From: Gentiana macrophylla
Taxonomy: Eukaryota > Streptophyta > Magnoliopsida > Gentianales > Gentianaceae
Assembly (NCBI GenBank): GCA_026214975.1
Contig: JAOBSW010001047.1
Span: 546,001 to 610,000 of the forward strand
Direction: 5' to 3'
Length of the DNA stretch: 64,000 nt
Part shown: positions 34,124 to 44,260 of the stretch, piece after piece
Numbering within the stretch: the stretch's first letter is position 1
Layout of the letters: the number at the start of each line of letters is the position of its first letter
Position numbers and translations under genes: made by a program
Notes under the pieces: model-generated
What the model was told of the DNA's origin: nothing
The model's input: only the letters and a program-made list of their open reading frames with translations
Databases searched by the model: none

Positions 34124-34598
34124 CTCGCGTTTTATTTTAGTTTACTGCGTGATAGGCCGTAGTCACTGTAGAGTTGTCAGGGGTCAACTTGCTCAGCCTG
34201 AGCCTGTCAGAATTTATTTTTTTATTTATTTTATTTTTAGGATTGCATATCATGTAGATTGCATTGTAGTATATTTTCATATAGTTGCACCTAGCCTACG
34301 ACTTTGTAGTATTTCATGTATAGTATTCAATCTTTAGTTGAGCTTAAGTTGAAAAATCTCTATGATCCTTTTCTTCATGTGCTTTATATATGTAATATTT
34401 TCTTTTTCCCCGAAGACTCTTTTTGCACTAATCAAGTCTGCAGGATACTTTCTATAGCTATTGTGCACTTTAAAGATGTATTCGGTTGTCCTGTGATGCT
34501 CACGCTCATCGAGCTATGCAAGCAATCCCGGTTCTTGTTGGTTCCTCCGAATTGCCGACATCCAATCGCCTAAGTTCTCTAATTTATTATTTCCGTAT

Positions 34599-34637
34599 AA
34601 CTTGAGGACAAGTTGCAATCTAAGTGTGGGGGAAGGG
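34599..34637 (+). other. Internal hairpin plus polypurine tract
   Basis: AACTTG-AGGA-CAAGTT (34599-34614), then aagtgtgggggaaggg (34622-34637). Same module as 6571-6610. Confidence 0.6.
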
Positions 34638-35691
34638 ATAGATGATTTATGTGTCTACTTTCGTTTGCTCATATTTTTAGTATTTCTATGAAAAGTGCTT
34701 AATTTTCAAATTTTTTGTTATATCCCGAGTAGACAAAGGCATATCTTTGCTTGAGTTCTATATTCTGTATATTTAGTAATTTTAGTTGTTTCACCCGACA
34801 CTCTTTTTCACATGCCATAGTAAATGATGAGCTAAATGTTGAAAGCCTACCCCATTTTAGTTGGAGATTTTTGATGATTATAGCATGTTTCTTTGCTTAT
34901 GTACAATTCTTGAAAAGTTTAGTAGTTTGTATTCTAGGATTAAAGTATGACATAATGTGAATATCTGTAAGTTTGAATGTGATAAGTGAAACGTGATTAA
35001 GTCTTTGCAATAGTAATAAATTGTTTACTTGAGGTGTTAGGCTCAGTGGCACTGTGCTACTAGAAAATAATCTTTTCCACTTGCCCGACCGTAAATCTCT
35101 AAGTAAACATAATTGTAATTGTGTGTGTCGGAAGTGGTTTATGATTTGGGTGAGGTAGGGTGTACCACGTATGTCCTATTCCACTATGATGACCAAAAGC
35201 TCACGGCCAGTCGGTTTATAGTTGCCTTATGATTGGAGTAAGGTAGGGATTATCTTGAAATGTCCTATTCGCTATGAGGGCAAAAGCTTATTCGATGTGT
35301 GTTAGAAAAGTGTGAAAAAGTGAAAATATTGAAATATATTTTTATGAATAAGTAAGGACTTAGTTATCGTTAATCTTATACCCAGTATAAACCGGAAGGA
35401 TATGTTGTAGGGATTATCCTCTGAGTCACATCAAAAATGTTTTAGATATTCTCTACTATTTCTTTTTGGGATATGTATGTTTTGTAAAGTGTCTCATTAT
35501 AATTTTTGAATATTTCTAACTTAGATGGGAAACCGGGCTAGTTTTGGTTTGAATAACTTTCAAATTGTGGAACTTAGTGGAAGTTTATTATGGCTATGCA
35601 CACACTACACGGGTGAACTTCTAAGTTATTGAATATACTTCATATTTGTATGGATGTTTATTTGTCTCGAGCTTGACTTTGTTTTGTTTTG

Positions 35692-35724
35692 CTCGGAACG
35701 AGCAAAAGATAAGTGTGGGGGAGT
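35692..35724 (+). other. 3' polypurine tract with preceding hairpin
   Basis: Hairpin arms ttttGCTC and GAGCaaaa lie directly before aagtgtgggggagt, which ends at the LTR start 35725. Confidence 0.8.
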
Positions 35725-37236
35725 TGTTAAGGGTCAATTTGTAGTGTTTTATAAGGATATATTTTATATCAATATTCCCCATATATGGATGTTTTTCGTA
35801 GAATTCGAGCTTATAATCGATTAATTGAGCAAATGACATTTTGAATAGTTAAAATGCAAAATCGAGTAAATATCGTGGTTTTATTATCTATTTTGTATGG
35901 TTTTACGTTTCGCTCGGTTTTGTCATCTTTTAGGTGCACAAATGTGGAATGGAAGAGGTCTAAATGATGTTTGATTGAAGATTAAAGTGGAAAGAAAGAG
36001 ATACAAGAGGATGAAGATGAAATAAAGCTTGGGAAAATCCCAGAAAACGACTCGTAATACGACGGGCTAATCAAAAAGGCGTTTTCTGAAGAAGAGTCCT
36101 TAATGAAAGTTGTAGAGTTTTCCGAGAGCTTTTTATGACATTCGGATCATAATTTTTGGAGGTCTACAACTCAAGATATGAATTTTAGAAGTTTTATTCC
36201 AATAAATATCTAATCGAACGGACGTCAGGAAGGTCACTGTAGCAAGCGGCCGACATACATAATTATTTGGCCGCCTCTCAACTCTATTTAAACAATGAGC
36301 AGCCCCAACCCTAATGAATACATTATTCCGGCCGCCAAATACATCACAAAGCGGCAATTGCGAGGAGTTCAGAGGCGGCCACCCGAGCCTTGTGCTCGGG
36401 TGATCCAGTTAGATTAGGATGTCGTTTTTCTTCCGTTTTCGATTCATGGATTCAATCATGTACCAAACTACGTGAGTTTGTTTATTTAATTTATTCGATC
36501 CTTATTCGTTTTTATGATCTTTAATTTATTTTGTATCGTTCTATGATTTTGATGCTATGATGTGAATTAGATCGAGAGATCAGTTTGCTATTGATACGTT
36601 TACAACATACGGAAGTTGCGTAGACTAGATCACCATAGAAAGATAGGATCTTTAATCATTAATTATGTGACAAATTAATTGGTTAATTATCTAGGTTGTT
36701 AGATTCTAAAATACGAGAGTTAACCTGAATCTACACCGAGTTTTGTTTGGTAAATCGATCTCAATATTCGGAAGATGAGAGATTGATAAATTGGACTCAC
36801 TAAGGAATTAGGAATCCATAGCTTGAGATTAAATTCACTAAGGAATTAAGGATTTGTATCTCGTGTAAAGGTGAAACCACAATTTGAATTAAAATCATGA
36901 GATGAATTAGGATTGAAATCACTTGGTTTGTGCACTGTTTGATCCCATGTATCTTTAGTTTAGTTTAGGTTGTGTTATTTTATTTCGTAGGTTAGATTTA
37001 TTTTAATTGCTCTTTCGTTTATTTTATTTGTTCTTTCATTTATTCGTTTTTCCTAAGTAACAATTGAAAGGAATTAGTGAAATTAGATTCAACATCCCAA
37101 TTCCATGTGGATCGACCCATTACTCACTTCGCTCTACTATCAATTACCCGGTATTCGGCCGGTTAGGAGTTAGTTTTGCATGGTAGTTAGGGTTTATAAA
37201 TTTTCTTTTGTTTAATGATGCAAAATCCCTCCAACA
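35725..37236 (+). repeat. 3' LTR (1512 bp)
   Basis: Starts tgttaagggtcaattt and ends ccctccaaca; followed at once by the target duplication aacac (37237-37241). Differs from the 5' LTR mostly by short indels. Confidence 0.9.
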
Positions 37237-37241
37237 AACAC

Positions 37242-40200
37242 CGATTTCGAAGGCCTATGCCGATCTGCGTGGTGGAACTCTTTATTACGTCAGTACCAAA
37301 TGCTTGAAATGAGCTCCCTGAAGAGAAGTCTCCAAAACACAATATTGTCCTTCTTATACATATCTTTCTGGAGGCACTTGTCGAGTCAGTCTGGGACAAC
37401 ATGAATATTGAAAAATTCTTGCCAATGTTGGTGGTGCACAATTTCTTTCCACATTCCACGCACCCACCAACAATCTCTAAGAACATGTAGAATCGATTCA
37501 CTATGAGTACCACATGAGGTACAAGTATCATTTTCAATGATATGTCTCGCAGCAAGGGTGCCAACCGTGGGGAGGGAATTCATACGAATGAGCCAGAGAA
37601 GATGATTACCTCGAAGCGGGCCTTTGATACTCCGGATTCGTTTCCAATTCGCATTATCATTGATCACAGGGGCCGTAGATTTGCATATTTCATGATAGGT
37701 AGAGCTTACCGAGAATTTACCGGATGGATGGGCAGCCCAATAAGGAGCCCCCGAGGCATCATACGTGAAGGCCTCTCTCAACTCATTCGCAGCAAAGCAA
37801 ATATGTCGCCATATAAAAGAAGCAGTTGGTTTTGGGGTCGCAAACGAAGAACCATATTTCTGAGTTAGAACCTGGACCCAAAGCTTGTTATGATCAGTCA
37901 AGATTTGCCACACGAGCTTGGCCAAAACAGTAATTTCATCTCCCGAGCCCTACTTATAGCTAGGCCTCCGTAGGATTTAGGTCGACATATAGAATGCCAA
38001 GCTACGTGGTGAATTTTCCTCTTTTCTTCGGTTTCCGTGCAAAAAAGGGAACGGGCCAACCTGTCCAATTCATCGGTAATAGAAGCCAGGATTTTGACCG
38101 TCTGCATATGGTAGTAAGCCGTGGTGGTGAGCACGGTTTGAGTGAGGATAGCCCTGCCTGCATTCGAGAGTGATGAGGCTTTCCACATTTGGAGCTTGGA
38201 CCTAACTTTATCAACAATGAAGGTGAAGTCTTCTTTTTTAATCTTTCCGTGATGTAATGGAACTCCTAGGTATTTTTCAAAATGTTGTGTGTGTCATTCC
38301 AAGTACATCCGCAATGCAGTTAATAGTTTGAGAGCTGACATTAGAGGAGACTGCAAACTCATATTTACCAATGCTAATTTTTTTGGCCCGAAATACTACA
38401 AAATTCGTTGAGCACCCAGTCCATTACCCTGGCTTGGTCAATAGAAGCTTCTGAAAATATAATTAGATCATCTGCGAAAGATAAGTGTGACAGCCGTTGT
38501 CCACCCTGTGAGACTGAAATCGGCTTCCACTGCTTTGCATCGACTGAGAAGTTTATCATCTGGCTCAAAACCTGCATCACAAGAACAAATAAATAAGGAG
38601 CCAGAGGATCGCCTTGTTTAAGGCAATGGCGTGGGGTGAAACCTTCCAGAGGGTGACCATTCCAGAGAACCTCTAGGGAAGTGCTCGACAATGAATACAT
38701 AATGAGTTGAATTAAGTCATTGCTGAACCCAATCAGATGAAGAATATGTCATAGAAAGGACAAGTTAACTCTATCATAGGCTTTTTCGAGGTCCACTTTG
38801 ATGATCATAATGCCTTTCCGACCAGATTTTTTTTTCATATTGTGGAGCACTTCTTGAGTCACGATGATATTGTCTGAAGTGTGTCTTCCCGGAATGAAAT
38901 CGTTTTCGCAAATGTCCACAAGCTTGCTAATCAGAAAGCGCAAACGGTTGGCAATAATTTTGGTTATAAGTTTGGAGGATACATTTACAAGGGCAATTGG
39001 GCGAAGCTGAGTAACTGATTCTGGCGGCTGGACTTTAGGAATTAGAGAGATGAAGGTTCGGTTTGCCTCATGGGGGAAGGAGCGATTTTGAAAGGCACTT
39101 AGCTTTTCGTGGATTAAAAACCGTGTCGGTGGAGGATTTATTCGTTGAGATTCAAGCACTTAGCTTTTCGTGGATTAATACTAGATGCGAAAAGTTGACG
39201 CTGGATTGGAATTCATGGAAGGTGTGTCCCTTGGATGCTCACAATTAGCCGGACACGTTTTTGTCTTTTTTGTTTTGTTGCTCCTGGTTGTTGTTTGGAT
39301 ATTGTTCAGGCTTGAGACTTCCTAATAGATTGGCGTCCTATTTTGTGCCTTTATTTTTTTAGGCCATGTAACCTTGTTTTTCGTAGCATCTTGCTACCTT
39401 CAATAAAAATTATTATTGATGTTAAAAAAAAATAATAATACTTTCACCTACCACATCCCAGTTATGTTGAAAGAAGACTGGGGGAAACCATCTGGACCTG
39501 GTGATTTAAAGGCCCCCATTTCAAACAACGCTGTCTGTATCTCGTTGCCACTGACCGGTCAATTAAGCAATCTTTTATCCGAGTGTGAGAGACTCGGGAT
39601 AGGGAGGTGTACCGGAAAAGGCTCAACCGGCTCCTCCTTATATAAATAAATAAAAAAATTCCGAACCATGTGTTGGAGCAACAAAGGATCTTCAACCCAA
39701 TCACCATTGCCATTTTTCAGATACGTAATGTTGCCTCTCCCCTGTTTCCGAATAGTAAAGATATGAAAATATCTCGTGTTTCTCTCCCCGTTCTCGATCC
39801 AATTAAGCCACGATTTTTGGAACCAGAAAAGTTCCTCTTGAGTAAGGATATCCTCAAACTCCTCGAGCAGCTTATTGTTAAGATCACACAAAAGATTTGA
39901 AGGTGCTTTCGAGAGAGCCATTTGGATACCATTGAGACGATTCCGGCAGCGGGTCTTCCTGTGGAAAATATTACCAAACACAGTTTTATTTCAAATCCGT
40001 AAGTCCAATGCAAGTAAATTAAGAGCGAGATGCAAAGACTCCCCTATGGTTGGCCAAGCATTAATAAAAAAATCGTGGAACGCTGTGTTGTGCTGCCAGC
40101 AGGCCTGAAAACAAAAAAGTTTTTCAGAAATACCCAAGTGCATGTTCGGCTTCAAAGTTAAAAGAATTGGGTGATGATCGGAATGGGTGCGAGGTAGATG

Positions 40201-40838
40201 CAGGACCATTGAAGCCGGAAATTGATCCCACCATTTACTATTGCAGAGAGCTTGGTCAATGCGTTGCTCAATGGATGAAATACTGTGAATCGGTTTGGAC
40301 CAAGTGAATTTCGGTCCTTGGTAGGGAACCTCAATAAGATCACACACATTAATCGTCTTTCTCATACGCTCAACAGAAGGCCGGTTGACCCCCTCGTTTA
40401 TCATCATCATTCACCACTTGGTTGAGGTCTCCAATAATACACCACAGGAGACGAATAAAAGTAGCCGTTTTTTCATAGATATTCCATAAATCATCCCGGA
40501 CATAGGAGATATTGGTGAGGCATAGGTCAAAGAAATAATCCATGAGGCTGTATGATTATCAACAGCCGCAAGGAACATGGTTTGATGAGTAGCAAACAAT
40601 AAACGTAGGTCAATAAAAGAGCTATTCCAGAAGCACCACATACCACCACTAAACCCACGAACTTCAATAGCAATCACATTTGAAAAATTAAATTTACGTA
40701 GAATCCGGTCAGCCTTAGTACTCGGAACTCTGGTTTCCATAAGAAATAAGATATCAGGACGGTGATCAGTCACTACATTATTCAAATGCCGCAACAAAAA
40801 GGAGGAATCATGATGCCCCGATGATGTTTGTTCTAGCA
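37242..40838 (-). pseudogene. L1-type LINE ORF2: endonuclease, reverse transcriptase, zinc-binding domain
   Basis: Minus-strand order: endonuclease (about 40830-39990; DILFLMETR, GGMWCFWNSS, SDHHPI), linker, reverse transcriptase (about 39160-38000; RTFISLIPK, LRPIALVNV, NDFIPGRHTSDNI, KVDLEKAYDRV, CLKQGDPLAPYLF, catalytic FADD), and a C-terminal zinc-binding segment (37925-37386; HLLWLIRMNSLPT, CTSCGTHSESILHVLRDC). This is the standard layout of plant L1-type ORF2. Broken by several frameshifts and by an antiparallel LINE fragment (39090-39435). Its C-terminus and poly(A) lie at 31100-31281, separated by the LTR element at 31287-37236. The 5' end is truncated at 40838, next to F-box coding sequence. 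Confidence 0.88.
39090..39435 (+). pseudogene. Second LINE 3' end inserted antiparallel in the first
   Basis: Plus-strand reading gives ALSFSWINTRCEKLTLDWNS and a stop at about 39246, a typical LINE C-terminus, then a 3' UTR with aataaa and an A-run at 39422-39431. A ~58-bp piece containing 'cacttagcttttcgtggatt' is duplicated at 39098 and 39156. The surrounding reverse transcriptase is read on the other strand. Confidence 0.65.
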
Positions 40839-40919
40839 TTTGATCTTAGAACGGATAAACTCAAGATTTTGCCGATACTTGAGGTTTTAGAGAAAATTCA
40901 TTCTTTGGAATTGAGTGTG

Positions 40920-42412
40920 TGTTAAGGGTGATTTTATATGATTTATATCGTTATATTTTATAATGATTTCCTCTATATTCGTATAATTTGCATAGAAATT
41001 AAGGGTTTAATCAAATTATTGAGCAAATGATTTTTAAAAGTAATTAAGTGTAAACTTGAGCTAATTTCGTGATTTTATTGGTAATTATCTATGGTTTTAC
41101 ACTTTGCGTGTTCTTATGGTTTTGAATGTACATTTACATGTCATGGAGAGGGATGAAAGGAGATTAAAAGATGTTCAAGTGATGATTTGCATGGAAGGAA
41201 AGAGATAGAGATGAAGTTGGAATGAAGATCAAGATGAATTTGGAAGAAAAAGGGACTGGACGAGCGTCCAAATACCTGAACTGGCGTCCAGGAAGAGAAG
41301 TTGGATCAGGATGTTCAGATTTTTAGTGAACGAGCGTTTGAAAATGCATAGAACGGGCGTTTGAGAAGATTCGGCCCGACTCAAAGATTTTACTGAAGAC
41401 TGGACGTGCGTCCACTCATCCAGACGGGCGTCCACGGCCGACTTAAGCATAACCGACCTAGTTTTCTATATAAGCAGCCGCATTCTCAACCCTAAAATCA
41501 TATTATATCGACTGCAGCCGCCAGAAAACCCTAAATTCTGAAGCCGAGTTGTGCTCGGTCGGCCAAGCCTTGGTGCTTGGTCGACCAAGGGTTAGATTAG
41601 TTGTTTTATTTATTCTGTTTCGTTTTCCTTTCGATTCATGAGGATGGCTTGAAGCTGATCAAACTTGGGGCAAGCATGTGAAACTTTTCAGCATCGTTTT
41701 TATTTCTTCCTTTGGATGATTTCGTGAGTTTTAATTAAGTTGTTTCTTTTCTATGATTATGTGTTATGCAAATTTATATCGAGAGATGTTTTGCTATTGA
41801 TGTTCACTATGTGACGAGAGTCGGTGTAAACCTAGGTCACCATAGGAAAGGTTGGATCTTTAACCTATAAGTAACGAGAGTTGATTAGGATGAATATCTA
41901 GATTGTTAGATTGAGAAATCTTGCACCTTGGTTTGATAGCGTTAATCTTTAAGATCGAGAGATAAAAGATTGATAGGCGAACTTTTCTAAGAGATTAGGA
42001 GTTCATACCTTTGATAGGTGAATCACAATTTTAGTTAAATCATCATAAGATAATCTAGAGAGGAAATTAAGGGTTGCGGGATGGTGGATCATTGCTTGTT
42101 CTATGTTTAATCGCTATAGTCATTATCATGCTTTTATGAGTTTTATTGTTTTTCTCGTTTATAGTTTAGTTATGTTCGCAACGATCTTTCCTGGCTTTGG
42201 ACTGACAATCCTCTATCCAGTTTATCTTTTCGTTTTGTTATTTTAGGCTTTAATAATAATGGTATCAATCTTAGGAAAATTAATGAACTAGATACCCCGA
42301 TTCCCTGAGATCGACTCCGGTATTAATCGCTATGCTACGATCCCTACACTTGGGGTATACCGGATTTATAAATTTATTACTTGTTTATTTTGCTTAGATA
42401 AAATCCGTGACA
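40920..42412 (+). repeat. Solo LTR (1493 bp) with TSD gtgtg
   Basis: Starts tgttaagggtgatttt and ends aaaatccgtgaca; gtgtg flanks it at 40915-40919 and 42413-42417. No PBS follows, so the interior and second LTR were lost by LTR-LTR recombination. It belongs to the same Tat/Athila-like group: shared 'cttgcaccttggttt', 'tggctttggactgacaatcc' and U5 blocks. Contains an ACG-NN-CGT array (41255-41440) and a TATA-like 'tctatataagc' at about 41465. Confidence 0.92.
41255..41440 (+). repeat. ACG-NN-CGT array inside the solo LTR
   Basis: ggACGagCGTcc, a half-lost tggCGTcc, gaACGagCGTtt, gaACGggCGTtt, ggACGtgCGTcc and agACGggCGTcc. It lies shortly upstream of the TATA-like sequence, thus probably in U3. 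Confidence 0.75.
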
Positions 42413-42790
42413 GTGTGTTAAATGGTTGCCTAGTTTTAAGCACCGGTTTTTATTGTCATCATTCCCTTGATGCAACATATAGCTTTGATTTGTGGATAAT
42501 GAAAGATTACGGTTTGAAAGATTCATGGATGAGAATAACTATACACGATTCGCCGCAACATAACTTGTACAGCTTACCGCCAGTGGCTATTATAGAGTAT
42601 AATAATAATCATTAGAGAAAACTCATCTATTGCAATGACAACCGCAGACTTTTTTTATCGTATGATTTAGTTAGTCATCAAGTTGTGGAGTTTCCATTTC
42701 CAGCATCTAGAGGTTTTGATCATGTGAAACATATCCAGTTTGTGGGCAGTCTTGTTCAACGTCATCCGCCTTCTTTTGGGGACACGATTG

Positions 42791-43082
42791 ATTATAGATA
42801 GAGAAGCAAAGAAATACTCCTATATATGTTCGAAAAAGTCAGAGGCAAATGTTAAAAAGTCAATATAAGAAGAAGACGACGGCGACGATGACGGCCGTTG
42901 ACAATTCATTTTTTTCTGCAAGAGTATGATTAATCTTTTTTGATACAGTAATTTTATTGTGATTGTTTTTTCTATGTTTTGGATTTTTCTGTTTGGTTTT
43001 TCTAAGTTGAATTTTGATAATAGGAGTGTGTAAGCACATTTCAATACATTCTTTGTATGAGTAGTGCTAGTATAATAACAAA
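42791..43082. other. Spacer between F-box remnants
   Basis: AT-rich, with a GAC/GAT triplet run at 42870-42895. No gene recognised. Confidence 0.4.
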
Positions 43083-43177
43083 GTGCACAATGCACTTTTT
43101 GACCATTGATTTTAACGTGAGTCCTACTGAATTATATGGATCCCATAAAAATCGATGGTCTAAAAGTGTGTTGTGGC
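43083..43177. mobile_element. Short MITE with inverted ends and acaaa duplication
   Basis: A 95-bp insert flanked by acaaa (43078-43082 and 43178-43182). The left end gtgcacaatgcacttttt..gaccattgat pairs with the right end, whose reverse complement is gccacaacacacttttagaccatcgat. Superfamily uncertain. Confidence 0.5.
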
Positions 43178-43419
43178 ACAAACATTTCTCTCTTCGTATT
43201 TCGTTATATAGTATTCTAGTCACATGCAGTTAGGATGTGTTATTTTTAGTAATTTGGTAGAGTACAGTATTGAAAAAAATACTATAAATTATTTAAAACT
43301 GTATTTTATACATTTCAACAGAGAAGAAATAACAGAGCTGCACATCCTCTAATATTTAGATGTAAAACACATATTCTGTAAAATTGTGTTCACCTAAAGC
43401 CGTGTACTAACATAGTGAG

Positions 43420-43740
43420 ATTATGTTGTTACTGCTTCGGATATGATGATGTTCTCATGTTCATGATGACTACAAGGTTATGATAGATATATAGTCACGT
43501 CGTCTGCCAAATGAGTATAAGATTAATGAGGATGATGAATATATGTATGAAATTTAGAGTCAGCGGTCCAATGATTGGTGTACTGTCACATCATTCTAGA
43601 ATTTGATCTTAGAACGGATAATATTAATTTACCATTGCCCAAGGGATTGGAGACGGACATGTTAAATCATCCGAGTTTGAGAGTGTTGAATGGTTCTCTA
43701 CTTTTATACAGTGGTACTTCATTTGTGCATTATACATGAT
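43420..43740 (+). pseudogene. Third F-box-associated remnant
   Basis: Highly decayed. Recognisable at DNA level by 'tgttgttactgcttcggata', matching the CCYGFGYDD coding part of the first gene, by 'tttgatcttagaacggataa' (FDLRTDN), and by 'gagtgttgaatggttctcta' (SVLNGSL). Stops in every frame. Confidence 0.65.
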
Positions 43741-44260
43741 TTTTGTCTAATCCACACTGCTATTGTTAATGGTAATGGTAATGATAATGGTAATGATGTT
43801 ACTGATACTGTGTTAGTGTAAACACTGCGATTAAATCCGGCTTTCAATAACAACGTCGAAAGGGTATCGTATGAGATTTCAAAATGAAGAGGAAAAAAAA
43901 TATGAATTTTGGTGAAAGAATTTTGAAGATCGGTCCTGTAACTTGTTTTTTTTTTTTTTGGTTTTGAAATAGTCTTATCCGCCGAAAATAGCTGACCGGA
44001 CACCGAAATCTTTAAAAAACGCTTACGTGCTAGGCTGCCACATTGAATCCTACGTGGCCGTGGACACTATTTTACTTTTAAAAAAAAGGATTTCTCTTTT
44101 CAATTTCCCCCAATTTCTTTCTCCTTCCAATTTCCCCCAATTTCATCCCTCAAAATCTAATCCCTAATTAATTTGCAATTTGAAATTGCTGAGATAGGCG
44201 ATGAATCATTTTCAATTTGGAATTGGAAGTTCTTGCAAAGAAATAGAACCAAAGTTCATA
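43741..44260. other. Intergenic, with an (ATGGTA)-like microsatellite
   Basis: Short imperfect ggtaat repeats at 43765-43800. The rest is unremarkable AT-rich sequence with a T-run at 43947. The stretch just before 44261 could be the 5' flank of the formin-like gene. Confidence 0.4.

Larger units (their letters stand above)
23293..35205 (+). repeat. Tandem duplication of a ~5.96-kb block
   Basis: Block 1 (23293-29244) and block 2 (29252-35205) match throughout, with a constant offset of about 5960. Each contains the same succession: poly(T)-bearing repeat, small minus-strand LTR element, LINE 3' end, family LTR, PBS, most of the family interior. Block 1 stops in mid-interior at 'caaaagctcacg', joined through 'acagtac' to the start of block 2. 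Block 2 runs on into the rest of the interior and the 3' LTR. A DNA-level duplication (or an assembly artefact) explains this better than two insertions, because the flanks are also duplicated. Confidence 0.85.
31287..37236 (+). mobile_element. Complete non-autonomous Tat/Athila-like element with TSD aacac
   Basis: LTR 31287-32795, PBS 32800-32817, interior to 35724, LTR 35725-37236; 5950 bp in all. The 5-bp duplication aacac lies at 31282-31286 and 37237-37241. It has every cis signal for retrotransposition (TG..CA LTRs, tRNA-Asp PBS, internal and 3' PPT) and no recognisable protein domain, so it must use proteins in trans if mobile. It is inserted in the 3' part of a minus-strand LINE. The interior matches the element at 3532-9226 (ACG-NN-CGT array, hairpin array, PPT modules), while the LTR sequences have diverged, so the two are subfamilies. 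Confidence 0.9.
40839..42790 (+). pseudogene. F-box-associated domain remnant, cut by a solo LTR
   Basis: Exon-like pieces FDLRTDKLKILPILEVLEKI before the LTR, and LNGCLVLSTGFYCHHSLDAT, YSFDLWIMKDYGLKDSWMRI and TIHDSPQHNLYSLPPVAIIE after it, then (frameshifted) a SHQVVEFPFPASRGFDHVKH-like tail. Closely related to the gene at 17692. Removing the solo LTR and one target copy would leave the frame continuous at ELSV-LNGC. The F-box and most of the N-terminal half are missing; the left edge is the LINE 5' end. Confidence 0.85.
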
